From: Hordeum vulgare subsp. vulgare
Taxonomy: Eukaryota; Streptophyta; Magnoliopsida; Poales; Poaceae
DNA length: 64,000 nt
Direction of reading: 5' to 3'
Assembly (NCBI RefSeq): GCF_904849725.1
Contig: NC_058524.1
Location: forward strand, 512,662,263 to 512,726,262
Shown here: piece after piece, positions 21,956-35,559 of the stretch
How positions within the stretch are numbered: position 1 is the stretch's first letter
Layout of the letters: every line of letters begins with the position of its first letter
Position numbers and translations under genes: made by a program
Notes under the pieces: generated by a model
Databases searched by the model: none
Told to the model about the DNA's origin: nothing
What the model saw: only the letters and a program-made list of their open reading frames with translations

Positions 21956-23045
21956 GGTGAGCCGGAGGTGACTTAGGTGTGGCGGCCCTTTGAAGCTTCA
22001 ACCCGCAGAGGAGATTGAACCCAGAGACATGTTAGCACCGGGTTAACATAGGAAATTTCTGGACTTGTCGAGCCATGTAATCTTGATTTTGAATATGCTA
22101 AAAACTGCTATTGTATTTGCACCTTTTGATATCAAATCTCCCACGCATTACCTTGCAATATAACTCACCTTGATTTGGCTATTGGCGATTTGAAGAAGTA
22201 TTGTACTTCTTCCTTGACCACCACTCATCTTAAATGAATTAATCATGGTTGTTGAATGTCTGCTTGAAAACATAATCACCATATAAGGTGGAAAATAAGC
22301 CGGCTCTATGAGTCACGGCAGGTACATGGGCTTGGAACGCTCTAATCATACCCGAAGAGGTTTTTGCAAAAACCTTTATCTATTTAGACTAGCTGATGAG
22401 GCTCAAGTCAAGCTTCAGTGAAGCAGGTTCAGTGAACCCATGGTTTATCTATTTTCCATATGTTGGCTCTCGCAAGTACCTCAATGTTTTAACCTTGGAA
22501 GTTCAGGGTCCAATAGTTGGATTGACTCACCAAGAGTACACGGGCCTTATGGGCGAGTCGCAAAACACAAAGTCCAGTATAACCATTTAGTAATGCGTTA
22601 ATTTTTTGCTAGCCAAGAGGGTATTAAGGCGGGACTCAATGAGCCAGAAGCCCCCAAATGACCTATGATCAAGGAAAAACGGTCATAGGATAGCAGAAGA
22701 CAATGCTATTACTGCTAAATGACTTGGGAACTATTAGCCCCCAAGTAAGTCGGTCTTTATCGTTCATGATCATACATAGGCGCCTATGTGTGAACCGTGC
22801 ATCATGGCACTTGATCCTCTTTGGCTTTACTGGTACCTATGTTTGAGTGGTCACATCAAGGCGACTGACTCTATTTGATACCATTAGCGTCCATGTTTGA
22901 ATGGCCTCCCCGATGGCGACTCATCCTCTTGGCGGACTTAATTTAATCAATAAACACTCATGCTCAGATATGGGCGGAAATGGCACAGACCCCGAATTTC
23001 ATGGGCGCCGGCTTTATTGATGTAATGTAGAGAGTACACAATGAT
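21956..23045. other. T0 spacer between antisense ORF end and integrase end
   Basis: The plus-strand antisense ORF and the minus-strand pol run toward each other and end on either side of this 1.1 kb. No gene is visible. The words AGCCCCCAAGT at 20881 and 22737 are related to the start of the 75-bp repeat. Confidence 0.6.
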
Positions 23046-24440
23046 CTAAGTATGTACATAGATAAGGAGCCAATGGCTGTAACTATAATAGTGCCGCAAG
23101 TGAGCAATATTCCACGGGCGGGTTCTTTCTTCCTCCATGGTTGGCTTGTCGGGGTGTAAGTCAATCAGGTAATATGAGCCGTTGCGGAGGTTCCTGCTGA
23201 CAACGGAAGGCCATTCCCAAGGGGGTGAAAGCTTGTGCATACCCATCTGATCTTGAATCAATCGAAGCACCAAATCGCCCTCCTGGAAGACCCGACTTTT
23301 GACACGTCGACTATGGTAACGACGTAGGTCCTGTTGGTAAATCACTGATCGTGCTGCGGCCAGATCACACTTCTCCTCGAGATCATCCAAAGAATCCTGA
23401 CGTGCCCGCTCATTATCAGCTTCAACATATGCGGCGACTCTGGGAGAATCGTGCTTCATGTCGCTTGGCAGAACCGCCTCTACCCCGTAGACAAGAAAGA
23501 AAGGAGAGTAACCAATAGACCTGTTAGGTGTTGTTGTGATACTCCAAAGTACAGAGGGGGGTTCTTAAACCCAACAACCCGGAGTGCGCTGTAGAGGGAT
23601 CATAAGCCGGGGCTTTATCCCACGTAAGATCTCCTTGTTAGCCCGCTCAGCTTGACCATTAGATTGTGGATGAGCTACAGCATATACGTCAAGCCGGATG
23701 TGCTCTCGCTGACAAAAATCCTTCATTGCCCCCTTAGACAAATTAGTACCATTATCGGTGATGATGCTATGAGGTAACTAAAACGTAAAATCAGCTTCCT
23801 CAGGAACTTAACCGCCATCTCTTCTTCGCAATTACTGACCGGCTCCGCCTCAACCCACTTGGTAAATTTATCAACTGCAACCAGCAGATGTGTCTTTTTA
23901 TCAGGAGACTTTTTTAAGGGACCAACCATGTCAAGCCCCCAAACCACAAAAGGCCATGTAATGGGGATCATGCACAATTCCTGAGCCGGCACGTGCGCCT
24001 GACGTCTGACCTTCTGACATCCATCACATCGACGCACTATGTCTTCAGCATCGGCACGAGCCGTCAACCAGTAGAAACTGCGTCGGAAAGCTTTTGACAC
24101 CAAAGATCGTGACCCGGCGTGATATCCACAGTCGCCCACATGTATCTCATTGAGAATTTCTCTCCCTTCTTCTGGTGAAACACAACGCTAAAAAATCCCA
24201 CAAGTGCTTTGTTTATGCAACTCCCTTTATGTATAACCATGGACTTGCATCGCCGTACGATCTGCCTGGCGAAAACTTCATCAGATGGCAACTCGCCTTG
24301 AGCCAGATAAGCCATGTAGGGTATCGTCCAACCAGGAACTCCTCTGAGAGCCGCCACCAATTCTGACTCCGGGTCAGGAATTGCTATGTCCTCTTCAGAG
24401 AGCAATTTCACAGAAGGGTTATGTAAAACATCCAAGAATA
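23046..24440 (-). pseudogene. T0 integrase, broken
   Basis: The zinc-binding part is seen at 24139-24000 (CGYHAGSRSLV, then CDGCQ), followed by the start of the catalytic core (VWGLDMVGP, VAVDKFTKWVEAEP). The frame is lost near 23760 before the second catalytic Asp. The C-terminal part returns at 23459-23046 with RARQDSLDDLEEKCDLA, YHSRRVKSRVFQEGDLVLR and LSPPWEWPSVV, the usual end of Tat integrases. It would join retrotransposon cDNA to the genome, but this copy cannot be functional. Confidence 0.85.
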
Positions 24441-26144
24441 CATTAGGATGGACAGGCTTACGCTGTGACCCGAGCCGGGAGAGAGCATCAGCCGCCTCGT
24501 TCTGCCGACGATCAATATGGTCCACCCGATAGCCATGGAAATAACCCGCCACCTCAGTTACCGCATGTTTGTAAGCCGCCATCAATGTATCCTTTCAATC
24601 CGAGGTTCCTCACACTTGCTGGGCCACTAAATCTGAGTCTCCTAGGCACCTGACTCGACTCAGGTTCATCTCTTTAGCTATCCTGAGCCCATGGAGCTAA
24701 GCTTCATACTCAGCTGCATTATTTGTGCAAGGAAACATGAGTTGCACAACATAACAAAACTTGTCTCCTCTTGGAGACGTCAACACCACTCCGGCTCCTG
24801 AACTTTCCAATTGTCTAGAGTCGTCGAAATAAATCGTCCAATAGGTATTGTCTCACCTGACCTCTGGAACTTGCAACTCGGTCCAATCATTGATAAAGTC
24901 TACCAGTGCCTGAGACTTGATGGCAGTATGAGGTGCATACATCACATGATGGGGACCAAGCTCTATCGCCCATTTAGCAATCTGCCTAGTAGCTTCTCGG
25001 TTTTGTATGATATCTCTGATGGGCGCAGAACTGACCATGATGATGGGGTGCTCCAAAAAGTAGTGCTTCAACTTCCGGCTTGCCATGAAGATCCCAAAGA
25101 CCACCTTCTGCCAATGTGGATACCGCTGATTGGACAGGGTTAATACCTCACTAACGAAATATATTGGTCACTGGACTAGGTATTCCTTGCTTTCTTCCTT
25201 GCGCTCAACAACCACCGCCACACTCATCGTTTTGGAATTAGTGGCAATGTACAAGAGCATCAGCTCTTTGTCAACTAGGGCTGCCAGCACAGGCGGCCCA
25301 GCAAGTTGTTTTTTGAGGGCCTCAAACGCCTCATTGGCCGCATCAGTTCGGATGAAGTGATTTGTCTTCTTGAGCAACTGATAGAGCGGGATAGCCTTCT
25401 CATCCAGACGACTTATGAAACGACTAAGCACTGCGAGACGACCTGCCATACGATGGACTTGATTAATATTGGCCCACTCCCAGGTGAGGTAATCGCCTTG
25501 ATCTTGTCTTGGTTAGCTTCTATGCCACGCTCGGACACTAAAAACCCAAGCAACTTTCCTATAGGAACCCCAAACACGCACTTTGTTGGGTTAAGCTTCA
25601 TCTGATAAACCCGGAGGTTGTCAAACGTCTCCTTGAGATCACCTAGAAGCGTTTCCATCTTCTACAATTCTACCACGATGTCATCAACATAAGCATGGAC
25701 GTTGCATCCAATCTGACTGTGCAAACAATTCTGGATACAACGCTGATAAGTCGCCCCTGCACTCTTGAGCCCAAAAGACAATGAGACATAGCAAAAATCA
25801 CCAAAGGGAGTGATGAAGGCCGTCTTCTCCTGATCCTCCTTGGCCATTTTAATCTGATGGTATCCTGAGTACGCATCCAGAAAGCACAGCCACTCGCAAC
25901 CCGCAGTAGAGTCCGTGATTTGACCCGTAAAGGGATCCTTGCGACAAGCTTTGTTAAGGTCCATATAGTCAATGCACATGCAGAAAGTACCATTCTTCTT
26001 GAGAACCAAGACCGGGTTAGCCAACCATTCAGGATGAAAAAATTCGATGATGAAACCATCAGCTAAAAGTCGGGCGACTTCTTCTCCAATCGCCTTGCGC
26101 CTCTCCTCATTAAAACGACGGAGGTATTGACGAACGAGCTTCAT
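24435..26144 (-). pseudogene. T0 reverse transcriptase and RNase H, broken
   Basis: The reverse transcriptase core is open from 26144 to 25662: VLKKNGTFCMCIDYMDLNK, CFLDAYSGYHQIKM, ITPFGDFCYVSLSFGLKSAG and the catalytic YVDD. It continues in another frame at 25658-25413 (TKCVFGVPIGKLLGFLVS). The connection and RNase H parts are at 25449-25168 (KKTNHFIRTDAANEAFEALK), 25104-24853 (KWAIELGPHHVMY) and 24585-24440 (HIDRRQNEAADALSRLGS). At least three frame changes separate these blocks. Confidence 0.88.
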
Positions 26145-26719
26145 CTTGGGATCTACATTGATATGATGCTCAGCGAATTATCTCAGCACACCTGGCATGT
26201 CAGAAGGTTTCCATGCAAAGAAATCCCGATTCTCACGGATGAATTCAATGAGCGAGCTTTCCTATTTGGGATCCTAGACGGTCCCAATATTGAACTGCTT
26301 TGAAGAGTCGCCAGGGACAAAATCCACCTGCTTGGTATCATCTGCCGGTTTGAACTTAAGGGCGGCTCAGAACAACCGTAGGTCTCTTCAATGGGCTCAT
26401 GTCAGCTGGATCCACATTGGCTTTATGGAACTTCAGTTCTTCGGCCATGCACGCCGACTCAGCGTATGCGGCGTCCCCTTCTTCGCACTCCTAGGCTATC
26501 TTTTGGTTTCCATCAACTGTAATGGTGCCTTTGAGACCCGGCATTTTAAGCTTGAGGTATACATAGCAAGACGGGCCATGAAACGGGCGTAAACAGGCCG
26601 CCAAACAAAGCATGATAGGGGCTCTTGATCTTGATGACCTCAAACGTCAATGACTCGCTTCTGTAGTTGCACTCATCACCAAAAGCCACATTCAACTTAA
26701 TCCGCCCAAAAGGGTACGC

Positions 26720-26959
26720 CTACTTACCCGGGACAATGCCGTGAAAGAATGTAGTCGAGGGCATCAAATTCTTTTCGTTAAAATTCATCCGCCGGAAGGT
26801 GTCATAGTATAAAATATTGATACTGCTACCTTTGTCCATAAGGACCTTAGAAAGCGTATACCCTGCAACCTGAGGCGCCACCACCCACGCCAACTCGCCA
26901 GGGTTATCAATTTGAGGGGGTGATCGGCCCTGCTCCACGTTACAGGCTGTTGGGACCAA
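26720..26959 (-). pseudogene. T0 aspartic protease fragment
   Basis: Reads VLMDKGSSINILYYDTFRRM on the minus strand, the Tat-lineage protease active-site region; as I recall the family it usually has MDGGSS, so Gly is replaced by Lys next to the catalytic Asp. 26145-26719, between this and reverse transcriptase, is decayed pol linker without an open frame. N3 is inserted about 35 bp beyond, splitting protease from gag. Confidence 0.75.
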
Positions 26960-26994
26960 TTTAATTATCTGGGAACCGCCGGCTCAGCCATACT

Positions 26995-28811
26995 TGTTGG
27001 GGAACGTCGCATGGGAAACAAAAAATTTCCTACGCGCACGAAGACCTATCATGGTAATGTCCATCTACGAGAGGGGATTTCCGATCTACGTACCCTTGTA
27101 GATCGCACAGCAGAAGCATTAGTAAACGTGGTTGATGTAGTGGAACGTCCTCACGTCCCTCGATCCGCCCCGCGAACCGTCCCGCGATCAGTTCCACGAT
27201 CTAGTGCCGAACGGACGGCACCTCCGCGTTCAGCACAGTACAGCTCGACGATGATCTCGGCCTTCTTGATCCAGCAAGAGAGACGGAGAGGCAGATGAGT
27301 TCTCCGGCAGTGTGACGGCGCTCCGGAGGTTGGTGATGATCTTATCTCGGCAGGGCTCCGCCCGAGCTCCGCAGAAACGCGGTCTAGAGGTAAAACCGTG
27401 TAGATATCTGGTCGGGCTGCCGTGGCAAAAGTTGTCTCAAATCAGCCCTAAAACCTCCGTATATATAGGGGGAAGAGGGGGAGCCTTGCCTTGGGGCTCA
27501 AGGGGCCCCAAGGGGGTCGGCCGAGCCAAGGGGGGGAGTCCTCCCCTTCCAAACCGAATCCAACTAGGTTTGGAAGGAGGAGTCCTTCCCCCTTTCCCAC
27601 CTCCTCTTTTTTTTCCTTTTCTCTTTGATTTTCTTCCTATGGCGCATAGGGCCTTCTTGGGCTGTCCCACCAGCCAACCATGGGCTGGTTCGCCACCCCC
27701 AAGGCCTATGGGCTTCCCCGGGGTGGGTTGCCCCCCCCCCATTGAACACCCGGAACCCAGTCGTCATTCCCGGTACATTCCCGGTAACTCCGAAAACCTT
27801 CCGGTAATCAAATGAGGTCATCCTATATATCAATCTTCGTTTCCGGACTATTCCGGAAACCCTCATGACGTCCGTGATCTCATCTGGGACTCCAAACAAC
27901 ATTCGGTAACCAACCAAATAACTCAAATATGCATAAAACAACGTCGAACCTTAAGTGTGCAGACCCTGCGGGTTTGAGAACTTTGTAGACATGACCCGAG
28001 TGACTCCTCGGTCAATATCCAATAGCGGGACCTGGATGCCCATATTGGATCCTACATATTCTACGAAGATCTTATCGTTTGAAACTCAGTGCCAAGGATT
28101 CATATAATCCTGTATGTCATTCCCTTTGTCCTTCGGTATGTTACTTGCCCGAGATTCGATCGTCCGTATCTGCATACCTATTTCAATCTCATTTACCGGC
28201 AAGTCTCTTTACTCGTTCCGTAATACAAGATCCCGCAACTTACACTAAGTTACTTTGCTTGCAAGGCTTGTGTGTGATGTTGTATTACCGAGTGGGCCCC
28301 GAGATACCTCTCCGTCACACAGAGTGACAAATCCCAGTCTTGATCCATACTAACTCAACGAACACCTTCGGAGATACCTGTAGAGCATCTTTATAGTCAC
28401 CCAGTTACATTGCGACGTTTGATACACATAAAGCATTCCTCCGGTGTCAGTGAGTTATATGATCTCATGGTCATAGGAATAAATACTTGACACGCAGAAA
28501 ACAGTAGCAACAAAATGACACGATCAACATGCTACGTCTATTAGTTTGGGTCTAGTCCATCACATGATTCTCCTAATGATGTGATCCCGTTATCAAGTGA
28601 CAACACTTGCCTATGGTCAGGAAACCTTGACCATCTTTGATCAACGAGCTAGTCAACTAGAGGCTTACTAGGGACAGTGTTTTGTCTATGTATCCACACA
28701 TGCACTATGTTTCCAATCAATACAATTATAGCATGGATAATAAACGATTATCATGAACAAAGAAATATAATAATAACTACTTATTATTGCCTCTAGGGCA
28801 TATTTCCAACT
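26995..28811 (-). repeat. N3 left LTR (3' LTR in element orientation)
   Basis: Plus-strand start TGTTGGGGAACGTCGCATGG; end GGCATATTTCCAACT. The last base (28811) is T where the other LTR has A, so the terminal TG of the element strand reads AG. TATA CTATATATAC (minus) at 27459-27468. The interior next to it reads (minus) CTAGTGCAAGTGGGAGACAG, the polypurine tract. Confidence 0.93.
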
Positions 28812-30914
28812 GTCTCCCACTTGCACTAGAGACAATAATCTAGTTCACATCACCATGTGATTTCAACGAATCCAACACCCATATAGTTCTGGGGTTTGAT
28901 CACGTCTTGCTCATGAGAGAGATTTTAGTCAACGGTTCTGAAACTTTCAGATCCGTGCGTTCTTTACAAATCTTTATGTCATCTTATAGATGCTGCTACT
29001 ACGTGCTATTCGGAAATGCTCCAAATATCTACTCTACTATACGAATCCGTTACACTACTCATAGTTATTCGGATTAGTGTCAAAGCTTGCATCAACGTAA
29101 CCCTTTACGACGAACTCTTTAACCACCTCCATAATCGAGAAAAATTCCTTAGTCCATCAGTTACTAAGGATAAATTTTTGACCGCTACTAGTGATTCAAT
29201 CATGGATCACTCTCTGTACCTCTCAACAGACTTTGAGTCAAGGCACACATCAGGTGCGGTACCCAGCATGGCATACTTGCTGATCTATTTTGAACTCCTT
29301 CAAAAACTTGTCAAGGCATGCATCTTGTTGAAACTTCCATTAAGCGCTTTCGATCTATCTGCATAGATCTTTGATGCTCAACGTTCAAGTAGCGCAATCC
29401 AGGTATTCCTTTGAAAACTCCTTTCAAACAACCTTGTATGCTTTACAGAAATTCTACATTACTTCTGATCCACAATATGTCAACCACATATACTTATCAG
29501 AAATTCTATAGTGCTCCCACTCACTTCTTTGGAAATACAAGTTTCTCATAAACCTTGTACAAACCCAAAATCTTTGATCATCTCATCAAAGTGTATATTC
29601 CAACTCCGAGATGCTTGCTCAAGTCCATTGAAGGATCGCTGGAGCTTGCATACTTGCTAGTATCTTTAGGATCGACAAAACCTCATGGTTGTATCGCATA
29701 CAATGTTTGCTCAAGGAAACCGTCGAGGAAACAATGTTTTGACATCCTATGTGCAATATTTCATAAATAATGCATCAACTACTAACATAATTCCAACAGA
29801 CTTTTAGCATCGCTACGAGTGAGAAAGTCTCATCATAGTCAACTGTTTGATCTTGTCGGAAACATCTTTGCGACAAGTCGAGCTTTTCTTAATAGTGACT
29901 TATCACCATCTTCGTCTGTCTTCCTTTAAAGATCCATCTTTACTCAATAGTCCTATGACCATCAAGTAGTTCTTCCAAAGTCTACACTTTGTTTTCATAC
30001 ATGGATCCTCTCTCGGATTTCATGGCTTCTAGCCATTTGTCGGAATCCGGGCCCACCATTGCTTTCTCCATAACTCGTAGGTTCACTGTTGCTCAACAAC
30101 ATGACCTCCAAGACAGGGCTACCGTACCACTCTGAAGTAGTACGCGACCTTATCAACCTACGAGGCTTGTAGTAACTTGATCCGATGCTCGATGATCACC
30201 ATCATCAGCTTTCATTTCAATTGGTGTAGGCGCCACAGGAACAACTTCCTGCGCCCTGCTACACACTAGTTGAAGTGATGGTTCAATAACCTCATCAAGT
30301 TCTACCACCCTCCCACTCAATTCTTTCGAGAGAAACCTTTCCTCGAGAAAGGATCCGTTTCTAGAAACAAACACTTTGCTTTCGGATCTGAGATAGGAGA
30401 TGTACCCAACTGTTTTCGATATCCTATGAAGATGCATTTATCCGCTTTGGGTTCGAGCTTATCAGACTGAAACTTTTTCAGATAAGTGTCGAAGCCCCAA
30501 ACTTTCAAGAAACGATAGTTTGGATTTCTCTAAACCTCAGTCTATACTGTGTCATCTCAACGGAAATACGCGGTGCCCTATTTAAAGTGAATGCGGTTGT
30601 CTCTAATGCATAACCCATAAACGATAGTGGTAATTCGATAATAGACATCATAGCATGTACCATACCAAATAGTGGGTGGCTATGACGTTCAGACACATCA
30701 TCACACTATGATGTTCCAGGTGGCATGAACTGCGAAACAATTTCCACATTGTCTTAATTGCGTACCAAAACTCGTAACTCAGATATTCATTTCTATGATC
30801 ATATCGTAGATAGTTTATCCTCTTGTTACGACGAACTTCACTCCGAAACAGAATTGAACTTTTCAATATTTCAGACTTGTGATTCATTAAGTAAATACTC
30901 TTGTATCTGCTCAA
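28812..30914 (-). pseudogene. N3 pol remnant (integrase, reverse transcriptase, RNase H)
   Basis: Minus-strand fragments show copia integrase: SRYKSIYLMNHKSE and RNEYLSYEF at 30914-30648, then AMMSIIELPLSFMGYALET at 30696-30505, then the integrase tail VWGFDTYLKKF and KCIFIGYRKQLGT at 30508-30317, then YISYLRSESKVFVSRNGSF at 30437-30153. The catalytic region is degraded (RYDHRNEYLS where the core normally has a DRGGEYLS-like string). 28812-30150 would hold reverse transcriptase and RNase H, but no frame longer than about 120 residues is left. Strong frameshift and stop decay contrasts with the similar LTRs, suggesting the element was already defective when it inserted. Confidence 0.75.
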
Positions 30915-33661
30915 ATCTTCATTGAAGTAATATCATAATGATATCCACTGCGTGCCTCATCACCCATTGGACTGCATACATCAAAATGTATCACTTCCAA
31001 CAAGTTACTATTTTGTTTCATCTCAATGAAAACAAGGCCTTGCTCATGTGGTATGATTTGCATGTCACTAGTGATTCAAAACAAGTGAGTATATAGATCC
31101 ATCAGCATGGAGCCTCTTCATGCAATTTATACCAACATGACTCAAGCGGCAGTGCCACAAGTAAGTGGTACTATCATCATTACCTCATGTCTTTTGGCAC
31201 CAATATCATGAACATGTGTAACACTACGATCAAGATTCAATAAACCATTGAAGGTGATTATTCAAGCAAATAGAGTAACCATTATTCTCTTTAAATGAAT
31301 AATCGTATTGCAATAAACACGATCCAATCATGTTCATGCTTAACGCAAGCACCAAATAACAATTATTTAGGTTTAACACCAATCCCGATGGTAGAGGGAG
31401 CGTGCGACGTTTTGATCATATCAATCTTGGAAACACTTCCAACACGTATCGTCACCTCGCCTTTAGCTAGTCTCCGTTTATGCCGTAGCTATCATTTCGT
31501 GTTACTAATCACTTAGCAACCGAACTGGTATCCAATACCCTCATGCTACTAGGAGTACTAGTAAAGTACACATCATGTATATCAAATATACTTCTTTCGA
31601 CTTTTGCCAGCCTACTTATCTACCAAGTATCTAGAGTTGCTCCGCCTCAGTGACTATTCCCCTCATTACAGAAGCACTTAGTCTCAGGTTTGGCTTAATC
31701 TTGGGTCTGTTCATTAGTGCAGCAACTGTTTTGCTGTTTCACGAAGTATCCCTTCTAGCCCTTGCCTTTCTTGAAACTTAGTGGTTTTACTAACCATCAA
31801 CTATTGATGCTCCTTCTTGATTTCTACTATTGCAGTGTCAAACATCACGAATCGCTCAAGGATCATTGTATTCATCCTTGATATGTTATAGTTCATCACG
31901 AAGCTCTCACAGCTTGGTGGCAGTGACTTTGGAGAACCATCAAGTGATCTCATCTGGAAGATTAACTCCCACTTGATTCAAGCGATTGTCGTACTCAGAC
32001 AATCTGAGCACATGCTCAACGATTGAGCTTTTTCCTTTAATTTGTGGACAAAGAATCTTGTCGGAGGTCTCGTACCTCTTAACAAGGGCACAAGCATGAA
32101 ATCACAATGTCATCTCTTTAGAACATCACTTATGTTCCGTGACATTTCAAAACGTCTTCGGCGCCTTGCTTCTAAGCCATTAAGTATTTTGCACTGAACT
32201 ATCGTGTAGTCATGAGAAACGTGTATATCGGATGTTCACAGCATCCACAGACGACACTCGAGGTGCAGCACACCGAGTGGTGCATTAAGGACATAAGCCT
32301 TCTGCGCAGCAACGAGGACAATCCTCTGCAAAGTTTGCTACTATCAACTTTCAACTAAATTTTCTCTAGGAACATATAAAAACAGTAGAGCTATAGCGCA
32401 AGCGACATCGTAATTCCCAAAGACCATTAGACTATGTTCATGACAATTAGTTCAATTAATCATATTACTTAAGAACTCCCACTCAAAAAGTACATCTCTC
32501 TAGTCATTTGAGTGGTACATGATCCAAATCCACTATCTCAAGTCCGATCATCACGTGAGTCGAGAATAGTTTCGGTGGTAACCATCTCTATGCTAATCAT
32601 ATCTACTATGCGATTCATGCTCGACCTTTTGGTCTCATGTGTTCTGAGGCCATGTCTGGACATGCTAGGCTCGTCAAGCTTAACCCGAGTGTTCCGCGTG
32701 TGCAACTGTTTTGCACCCGTTGTATGTGAACGTTGAGTCTATCACACCAGATCATCACGTGGTGTCTCGAAACGAAGAACTGTCGCATCGGTGCACAGTC
32801 GGGGAGAACACAATTTCGTCTTGAAAATTTAGTGAGAGATCACCTCATAATGCTACCGTCGTTCTAAGCAAGATAAGGTGCAAAAAGGATTAACATCACA
32901 TGCAATTCATAAGTGACATGATATGGCCATCATCATGCGCTTCTTGATCTCGATCACCAAAGCACGGGCATGATCTTCTTGTCACCGGCGTCACACCATG
33001 ATCTCCATCATCATGATCTCCATCAACGTGTTGCCATCGGGGTTGTCGTGCTACTCATGCTATTACTACTAAAGCTACGTCCTAGCAATATAGTAAACGC
33101 ATCTGCAAGCACAAACGTTAGTTTAAAGTCAACCCTATGGCTCCTGTCGGTTGCCGTACCATCGACGTGCAAGTCGATATTAACTATTGCAACATGATCA
33201 TCTCATACATCCAATATATCACATCACATCGTTGGCCATATCACATCACAAGCATACCCTGCAAAAACAAGTTAGACGTCCTCTAATTTTGTTGTTGCAT
33301 GTTTTACGTGGTGACCATGGGTATCTAGTAGGATCGCATCTTACTTACGCAAACACCACAACGGAGATATATGAATTGCTATTTAACCTTATACAAGGAC
33401 CTCCTCGGTCAAATCCGATTCAACTAAAGTTGGAGAAACCGACACTTGCCAGTCATCTTTGAGGAACGGGGTTACTCGTAGCGATGAAACCAGTCTCTCA
33501 TAAGCGTACGAGTAATGTCGGTCCAAGCCGCTTCAATCCAACAATACAGCGGAATCAAGAAAAGACTAAGGAGGGCAGCAAAACGCACATCACCGCCCAC
33601 AAAAAACTTTTGTGTTCTACTCGAGAAGACATCTACGCATGAACCTAGCTCATGATGCCAC
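30915..33661 (-). other. N3 gag remnant and long untranslated leader
   Basis: Next to the 5' LTR the minus strand reads TGGCATCATGAGC, a diverged tRNA-iMet primer site (about 33648-33660). From there to about 32160 is the long leader typical of BARE1/Angela. Near 31940-32000 the minus strand keeps a gag-like stretch (EHVLRLSEYDNRLNQVG). No open frame of useful length remains. I see no other gene. Confidence 0.6.
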
Positions 33662-35483
33662 TGTTGGGGAACGTCGCATGGGAAACAAAAAATTTCCTAC
33701 ACGCACGAAGACCTATCATGGTGATGTCCATCTACGAGAGGGGATTTCCGATCTACGTACCCTTGTAGATCGCACAGCAGAAGCATTAGTAAACGTGTTT
33801 GATGTAGTGGAACGTCCTCACGTCCCTCGATCCGCCCCGCGAACCGTCCCGCGATCAGTTCCACGATCTAGTGCCGAACGGACGGCACCTCCGTGTTCAG
33901 CACACGTACAGCTCGACGATGATCTCGGCCTTCTTGATCCAGCAAGAGATACGGAGAGGTAGATGAGTTCTCCGGCAGCGTGACGGCGCTCCGGAGGTTG
34001 GTGATGAACTTATCTCGGCAGGGCTCCGCCCGAGCTCCGCACAAACGCGATCTAGAGGTAAAACCGTGGAGATATGTGGTCGGGCTGTCGTGGCAAAAGT
34101 TGTCTCAAATCAGCACTAAAACCTCCGTATATATAGGGGGAAGAGGGGGAGCCTTGCCTTGGGGCTCAAGGGGCCCCAAGGGGGTCGGCCGAGCCAAGGG
34201 GGGGGAGTCCTCCCCTTCCAAACCGAATCCAACTAGGTTTGGAAGGAGGAGTCCTTCCCCCTTTTCCCACCTCCTCTTTTTTTCCTTTTCTCTTTGATTT
34301 TCTTCCTATGGCCCATAGGGCCTTCTTGGGCTGTCCCACCAGCCCACCAAGGGCTGGTGCGCCACCCCCAAGGCCTATGGGCTTCCCCGGGGTGGGTTGC
34401 CCCCCCCCCCTCACTGAACACCCGGAACCCATTCGTCATTCCCGGTACATTCCCGGTAACTCTGAAAACCTTCCGGTAATCAAATGAGGTCATCCTATAT
34501 ATCAATCTTCGTTTCCGTACCATTCCGGAAACCCTCGTAACGTCCGTGATCTCATCCGGGACTCCGAACAACATTTGGTAACCAACCATATAACTCAAAT
34601 ACGCATAAAACAACGTCGAACCTTTAGTGTACAGACCCTGCGGGTTCGAGAACTATGTAGACATGACCCGAGTGACTCCTCGGTCAATATCCAATAGCGG
34701 AACCTGGATGCCCATATTGGATCCTACATATTCTACAAAGAACTTATCGTTTGAAACTCAGTGCCAAGGATTCATATAATCCCGTATGTCATTCCCTTTG
34801 TCCTTTGGTATGTTACTTGCCCGAGATTCGATCGTCCGTATCCGCATACCTATTTCAATCTCGTTTACCGGCAAGTCTCTTTACTCGTTCCGTAATACAA
34901 GATCCCGCAACTTACACTAAGTTACTTTGCTTGCAAGGCTTGTGTGTGATGTTGTATTACCGAGTGGGCCCCGAGATACCTCTCCGTCACACGGAGTGAC
35001 AAATCCTAGTCTTGATCCATACTAACTCAACGAACACCTTCGGAGATACCTGTAGAGCATCTTTGTAGTCACCCAGTTACATTGCGACGTTTGATACACA
35101 CAAAGCATTCCTCCGGTGTCAGTGAGTTATATGATCTCATGGTCATAGGAATAAATACTTGACACGCAGAAAACAGTAGCAACAAAATGACACGATCAAC
35201 ATGCTACGTCTATTAGTTTGGGTCTAGTCCATCACATGATTCTCCTAATGATCTGATCCCGTTATCAAGTGACAACACTTGCCTATGGTCAGGAAACCTT
35301 GACCATCTTTGATCAACGAGCTAGTCAACTAGAGGCTTACTAGGGATAGTGGTTTGTCTATGTATCCACACATGCACTGTGTTTCCAATCAATACAATTA
35401 TAGCATGGATAATAAACGATTATCATGAACAAAGAAATATAATAATAACTAATTATTATTGCCTCTAGGGCATATTTCCAACA
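33662..35483 (-). repeat. N3 right LTR (5' LTR in element orientation)
   Basis: Starts TGTTGGGGAACGTCGCATGG and ends CATATTTCCAACA. The minus-strand TATA CTATATATAC at 34127-34136 lies in the promoter-proximal position for N3. A GC-rich segment of about 250 bp follows on the transcribed side. Confidence 0.95.
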
Positions 35484-35559
35484 ATACTGATAGTCCTATG
35501 CCTTAGCTTCTTGTCTCTCTTTGCAATTGCTCGTGGTAAAAACATGGTATTGTCCATCA

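Larger units (their letters stand above)
26995..35483 (-). mobile_element. N3: BARE1/WIS/Angela-type Ty1/copia retrotransposon nested in T0
   Basis: LTRs 26995-28811 and 33662-35483 (about 1.82 kb each) are flanked by a perfect TSD ATACT (26990-26994 and 35484-35488). On the minus strand the LTR starts TGTTGGAAATATGCCCTAGA, the start known for BARE1/WIS/Angela in Triticeae, and the primer-site-like TGGCATCATGAGC follows the 5' LTR at the right. The interior is 4.85 kb and retains only fragments of gag-pol. The two LTRs are very similar by eye. Confidence 0.95.

Noticed and set aside
28812..33661. Intact copia polyprotein in N3
   Set aside because: Integrase is recognisable only in short pieces across several frames and no long frame is open.
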